A stretch of 33,631 nt of DNA from Clostridiales bacterium (GTDB taxonomy: Bacteria > Bacillota > Clostridia > Christensenellales > Aristaeellaceae). The stretch covers positions 1-33,631 of the forward strand of contig JAAYIN010000109.1 of the NCBI GenBank assembly GCA_012523405.1, in the 5' to 3' direction. The translations under genes and the position numbers were made by a program. Shown here piece by piece: positions 30,379-33,631 of the stretch; the first letter of the stretch is position 1, and each line of letters opens with the position of its first letter. The notes below the pieces were generated by a model. The model saw only the letters and a list, made by a program, of their open reading frames with translations, ran no database searches and was not told where the DNA came from.

Positions 30379-30509
30379 GGGGCTGTTGCAAAACAGCCGT
30401 TATCTTACAGAATAGTAGTAAACACACAAAAAAATCCACCTGCGAATCAAGTAATTCGCAGGTGGATTTTGTTGCTATTGCCTTTTGAAAAGACTTCTGC
30501 AACAGCCCC
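30379..30509. repeat. Nested inverted-repeat element with terminator core
   Basis: The outer arms GGGGCTGTTGCA (30379-30390) and its exact complement (30498-30509) enclose a perfect 17-bp hairpin (30431-30447 with 30454-30470, core ATCCACCTGCGAAT). A smaller hairpin GGCTGTT-GCAA-AACAGCC (30381-30398) competes with the left arm. The element is 131 bp and lies in the 620-bp non-coding gap upstream of mnmG. The inner hairpin would act as a terminator in either direction, with A4/T4 flanks. Confidence 0.75.
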
Positions 30510-30520
30510 ACCCCACAATA

Positions 30521-30575
30521 GGAGCTTCGCTCTCTAAATTGCCCTTGACCCATTGTTTCTGTGCTTTGCACGGAA
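30521..30575. repeat. Dispersed two-hairpin intergenic repeat, copy B
   Basis: GGAGC-TTC-GCTCT, then CCCTTGACCCAT (30542-30553), then TTCTGTGC-TTT-GCACGGAA (30557-30575). It aligns without gaps to copy A at 15899-15953, 42 of 55 positions identical. Confidence 0.75.
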
Positions 30576-30804
30576 ATCGTGAGGGAAATGGGGAGATGTT
30601 CTCATCCGAAGATGAAATGAAAACATAATAAAAAAGCTCCGCTTCCCTTTCGGGTGCGAAGCACTAACTTGGAGACACAAATCATATTTTAGTTTCGAAC
30701 AAATATGAAATAAAGACCAGCACGACACCACTCTCGAAGGTATCGAAGGGCTCACCCTCTGATTCTTGTTCCGAATGTCAGCGACATATAGAAGGGCGAA
30801 GCTC

Positions 30805-30862
30805 CGGTGGTTTCGGAACTTTGCGCAGCATGGGTTCCCTACACGTAGTCCCGACCGAGAGC
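30805..30862 (-). repeat. Dispersed repeat R2, inverted relative to R1
   Basis: Reverse complement matches 25706-25763 at 49 of 58 positions. The region 30600-30928 around it has no supported gene; frames through it exist only because of the repeat (for example a GSLHVVP-type read shared by both copies). Confidence 0.8.
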
Positions 30863-30889
30863 GCGGCGAACAAGGCGCTGGTGCGAAGC

Positions 30890-30926
30890 CGTCGGAAAAG
30901 ATCGCCAAAGGCGAGTTTTTCCGACG
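30890..30926 (-). terminator. Hairpin directly after the VanY-type gene
   Basis: CGTCGGAAAA (30890-30899) pairs with TTTTCCGACG (30917-30926), with an inner CGCC-AAA-GGCG. It starts three bases past the stop codon of the gene at 30929-32203. The T-run lies inside the stem, so it is an imperfect terminator, or part of R2. Confidence 0.5.
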
Positions 30927-30928
30927 AC

Positions 30929-32203
30929 CTAGGCTTGCCCCAGGTATTCTTCCAAGCATTGGTTCTTGTCCAGCATCGTGAGACTATGCTCCGTCCCTAC
31001 GTAGCGTACATGCCAACACTCCGCGATAATGCCTGTGATATCCTCTTTATCCTCTTGATAACGAATGATAAACCCATAGTCCCAGCAGTTTTTCGTCAGC
31101 CAAATCTGTTGCTTCGTGCCTTTGAAAGTCGTGCCAGCGACCGTGATATCAAATGCGAGCCCTGTATGGTGCTCGCTTGCGCCAGGGTCTGCTACCGTGA
31201 GCTTCGTGGCAGAGGTGGCTCTTGACTTGCTCATGCCCTCGCTCTGATACTCCGCTACCTGCTGATCAAAAAGCGTCTGCTGGTACTTAAAGCTACGATA
31301 GCCCGCGCTGACCTGCCAATCGGAGATGCCCTCCCCAATCGCAGCTTCAAACATCGTTTGCAGCGCTGCCACTGCCGTGCGGTCGCCTTCGATTGCATTT
31401 CCTTTGATATTCGCCGCAGAGGACGGGATGACGTTTTTGAGCGTCACCAAGTCCTCCGGCATATAATCCTTATCAACCGTATTCTTGCTATTGACCAGAA
31501 TCGGCAGTTCACTTGGGTCAAAGGCTTTTGGCTCGCTTGCTTTCTTTGCATCCGCTGCGTAGAGCGCGGCGAGCGTCATCTGTGCTGCGATGCCGTCCAC
31601 ATCAAGCCCGTTTTGCCGCTGAAAAAGGCGAACGGATTCCTGCGTCCCGCCGCCAAAATCACCATCCACCGCGCCGCTATAATAGCCGAGTTCCTTGAGA
31701 CGCGCCTGCATAAGGCTGACCGTCTCGTTTTTGTCGCCCTTGCTCAGGGACGACGGCGTTATATCGGGCGTAGGCGTTGGCACAAAGGTTTGCGCTAAGT
31801 CGCTATACAGTACATTCAGCGTATTTTCGCCCGCAACCCCATCGCTTTCAAGCTCGTGCTGCTCTTGGAACGCCTTCACCGACTCCGCTGTCCCCGTGCC
31901 GTATGCGCCGTCCACCTCACCGCTGTAGTACCCAAGATCCTTAAGCCGTTGCTGAGCCTTCTTGACCCCATCGCCCTTGATGCCGATTTTCAGCAATACC
32001 GCCGTTGGTGCAGGCGTATTGTATGGATCAATCGTAACGCTCATCATGCTTTGCACATTTGCGGTCGGCGTTGGCGTTGCGCTGCGCTCCGTTTGCAGCG
32101 TATTGTAATCGCTGATGGTTCTTGGTGCGAGTACCGCAACCACGATCACCAACGCAACAATCAGAGCAATCATTAGTATCGTCGTAATCTTTGGGATACG
32201 CAT
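30929..32203 (-). CDS. Membrane-anchored D,D-carboxypeptidase (VanY family) with two peptidoglycan-binding repeats, 424 aa
   Basis: This is a zinc peptidase that trims D-alanine ends of the wall peptide. An N-terminal membrane anchor spans about residues 8-27, followed by a Thr/Pro linker. Two PG_binding_1 repeats lie at about 72-134 and 153-215. The VanY domain follows from about 232. Active-site pattern: SAGYRS (299-304), PGASEHHTGLAFD with His345 and Asp352 as zinc ligands, and ECWHVRYVG with Glu395 (acid/base) and His398 (ligand). All expected residues are present. ATG 32203 follows GGGGTGA. The gene begins 8 bp after the nucleotidyltransferase stop, so it belongs to the same operon as the sugar-activation genes. 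Confidence 0.93.
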   Translation of the reverse strand: MRIPKITTILMIALIVALVIVVAVLAPRTISDYNTLQTERSATPTPTANVQSMMSVTIDPYNTPAPTAVLLKIGIKGDGVKKAQQRLKDLGYYSGEVDGAYGTGTAESVKAFQEQHELESDGVAGENTLNVLYSDLAQTFVPTPTPDITPSSLSKGDKNETVSLMQARLKELGYYSGAVDGDFGGGTQESVRLFQRQNGLDVDGIAAQMTLAALYAADAKKASEPKAFDPSELPILVNSKNTVDKDYMPEDLVTLKNVIPSSAANIKGNAIEGDRTAVAALQTMFEAAIGEGISDWQVSAGYRSFKYQQTLFDQQVAEYQSEGMSKSRATSATKLTVADPGASEHHTGLAFDITVAGTTFKGTKQQIWLTKNCWDYGFIIRYQEDKEDITGIIAECWHVRYVGTEHSLTMLDKNQCLEEYLGQA

Positions 32204-32211
32204 TCGTTATT

Positions 32212-33129
32212 TCACCCCTTTTGCCAAAGTGGCGCAGGATAATGCCCTTCCTCCGTCATTTGTCTAAGTGCATCCGACACCAGCTCCTTGTCCTCAAGGT
32301 AGGTGACGCCATGCCACTTATCAGACGTTGTATGAACCGTAACCACTGCATTGTTCGCGCGAAGCTGCTCATCCACAACCGTTGGGAGGTAGAATTCTGC
32401 CTTCCCTGTTTTGTCTGCCAGCCCCTTTACGAGGAATTTCTCAAAGCTATCTTGCAAAAGCTTCATCATCACGCTTGGGAAACCCCACATATTCATGCTG
32501 ACAATCGTCTCAGACGACAGCATCGTGTAATTTTCGCCGTCCTCCGTCATCAGCGGCCCGTCCACGCTTGAAATGATATGCGTGCGCTCCGTGATATCAA
32601 CCAGCTTGCTCTCCTCATTCAGGCTGCATACACCGCGCGACACATGCCCTGTTTCGCTTAGCGTGTTTTTGAGCAAATAACCCACCATCGTCATATCACG
32701 GTCATTTTCGAGGCTTACGAGGTGATCGTAGCAGAGCTTAAACGCATTTGCGCCATAGTAGTCATCCGCATTGATCGCACAGAACGGGCCATCCACCAAA
32801 TGCCTTGCAGCCAGCACCGCATGCCCTGTTCCCCACGGTCTCTGGCGGTCTTTGGGCGGCGGCGTGCCGTTTGGCAGGTCGCTCAGCTCCTGATAGGCAT
32901 AGTCAATCTGCATATGATGGCTCACGCGGTCACCCAGCACGTCCCTGAAATCCTTCTCATTCTCCTGCTTGATCACGATCACCGCGCGCTCAAAGCCTGC
33001 ACGCTTCGCATCAAACAATGAAAAATCCAGAATCAGCTCACCATTGGGTCCAATTGGATCCATCTGCTTGAGCCCGCCGTATCGGCTACCCATGCCTGCC
33101 GCCATAATGACCAAAACAGGTTTATTCAT
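32212..33129 (-). CDS. Sugar-phosphate nucleotidyltransferase, 305 aa
   Basis: The GT-A-fold nucleotidyltransferase has the NTP-binding start VIMAAGMGSRYGGLKQMDPI (residues 6-25), with the GxGxRxGG-type loop. A following NADDYYG segment (in CAINADDYYG) supplies the metal-binding Asp pair. It most likely converts a sugar 1-phosphate plus NTP to an NDP-sugar. The upstream overlapping gene looks like a NahK-type N-acetylhexosamine 1-kinase, so UDP-GlcNAc or UDP-GalNAc formation is a reasonable guess. The start ATG at 33129 lies inside the end of the kinase gene (8-bp overlap), implying translational coupling. The exact sugar and nucleotide are not readable from the sequence. Confidence 0.8.
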   Translation of the reverse strand: MNKPVLVIMAAGMGSRYGGLKQMDPIGPNGELILDFSLFDAKRAGFERAVIVIKQENEKDFRDVLGDRVSHHMQIDYAYQELSDLPNGTPPPKDRQRPWGTGHAVLAARHLVDGPFCAINADDYYGANAFKLCYDHLVSLENDRDMTMVGYLLKNTLSETGHVSRGVCSLNEESKLVDITERTHIISSVDGPLMTEDGENYTMLSSETIVSMNMWGFPSVMMKLLQDSFEKFLVKGLADKTGKAEFYLPTVVDEQLRANNAVVTVHTTSDKWHGVTYLEDKELVSDALRQMTEEGHYPAPLWQKG

Positions 33130-33631
33130 GTCCTGTAGTCCCTCCTGCTAGTGTTTTTATAATGCTGACCATCTCGTCCCAGTGTGCATCCATCTCCCGC
33201 AGCAGCTTGAGCTGCGTTTTGGCACGCACCAGATTATGATCGGGATAAGCCACCTTAAAATAAACATCACCATTGAGATAGTCTCCCAAAAAGCGAATCA
33301 TACATTCAAGCGTCATCATTTTTGCACCCACGGGCAAGGAATCGATCTCTGCCTCTGTCAGGCTTTCCTTCACCTCACCCAGGAATCCCTCGGCATATGC
33401 CTTGTACATCGGCAGGCTGAGCTCAACCAGATCAAGGTTTTGCTCGTCCTCCGCCGCCGTATTGGCACCGTAGCGAATCGCGTCCCCAAAATCGTACGCG
33501 GTAAGCCCGGGCATCACCGTATCAAGGTCGATCGCGCACAGGCCTTTGCCCGTCGCCTTATCGATCAGCACATTATTGAGCTTGGTATCATTATGCGTCA
33601 CGCGCAGCGGCAGCAGACCCGCTTCACAGCC
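33122..33631 (-). CDS. APH-family sugar kinase, NahK-like, 5' end outside window (partial)
   Basis: The frame remains open to the window edge, so the N-terminal half of the gene is missing. What is visible begins GCEAGLLPLRVTHNDTKLNN, containing the catalytic-loop HNDTKLNNVL of aminoglycoside-phosphotransferase-fold kinases, then AIDLDTVMPGL with the metal-binding Asp of the DLDT motif. This pair is characteristic of N-acetylhexosamine 1-kinases such as NahK. A helical C-terminus follows (FLGDYLNGDVYFKVAYPDHN). The apparent GTG at 33601 is internal, not a start. It overlaps the nucleotidyltransferase, and together they form a two-step sugar salvage route (sugar to sugar 1-P to NDP-sugar). Confidence 0.8.
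   Translation of the reverse strand, partial: GCEAGLLPLRVTHNDTKLNNVLIDKATGKGLCAIDLDTVMPGLTAYDFGDAIRYGANTAAEDEQNLDLVELSLPMYKAYAEGFLGEVKESLTEAEIDSLPVGAKMMTLECMIRFLGDYLNGDVYFKVAYPDHNLVRAKTQLKLLREMDAHWDEMVSIIKTLAGGTTGHE

Noticed and set aside
30534-30959. 141-residue frame upstream of mnmG
   Set aside because: It runs through copy B, R2 and a hairpin, with no ribosome site.

Overview
The window looks like the chromosome of a low-to-mid GC Gram-positive bacterium of the Clostridia. Evidence for this is the strong GGAGG-type ribosome sites, frequent TTG/GTG starts, a Nup/BmpA-type nucleoside importer, an EF-P-modification reductase (YmfI type), a QueT transporter, a DUF1540 protein, and many secreted proteins with peptidoglycan-binding repeats. 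Most exported proteins end their signal peptide in A-x-A rather than a lipobox, which suggests an uncultured gut-type lineage. This taxonomic reading is inference. There are no rRNA or tRNA genes, no CRISPR array and no recognisable transposase.

Layout. 1-1700: an AT-rich accessory patch with two small HTH regulators, a SLOG/DUF1273 protein with its own promoter, a perfect 13-bp inverted repeat that looks like an operator, and a 54-residue ORF. 1727-3728: an OGG-type DNA glycosylase, a YqeY-like protein and a secreted protein. 3821-4340: twelve tandem 45-46 bp units, each with a CATGC-TTC-GCATG palindrome. 4414-9274 (minus): a four-gene BMP-type nucleoside ABC importer. 9588-15854 (plus): a GT-C-like membrane protein; then an XRE-cupin regulator, an acyl-CoA synthetase and an L,D-transpeptidase in close order; then a small membrane protein.

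16026-25565 is dominated by the cell surface: an LCP-family ligase paired with a 1424-residue repeat protein, the QueT transporter, a DUF1540 miniprotein, a protein with four peptidoglycan-binding repeats, and a protein with a Trp/Asp-rich repeat tail. 25863-30241 (minus) is mostly core functions: mnmG, secG, corA and ymfI. 30929 to the end (minus) is an operon of a sugar 1-kinase (cut by the window edge), a sugar nucleotidyltransferase and a VanY-type carboxypeptidase.

The most interesting unexplained element is the corA leader (about 27544-27760). A consensus promoter is followed by a 36-codon upstream ORF with a strong ribosome site, whose peptide begins Met-Asp-Ala-Asp-Pro. Twelve bases after its stop codon comes an intrinsic-terminator hairpin that also contains the corA ribosome site. 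This has the layout of a translation-coupled attenuator for a magnesium channel. Its acidic/proline start recalls the enterobacterial mgtL leader peptide, although the sequences are not otherwise alike. Two families of dispersed intergenic hairpin repeats (15899/30521 and 25706/30805) are the other notable non-coding structures.
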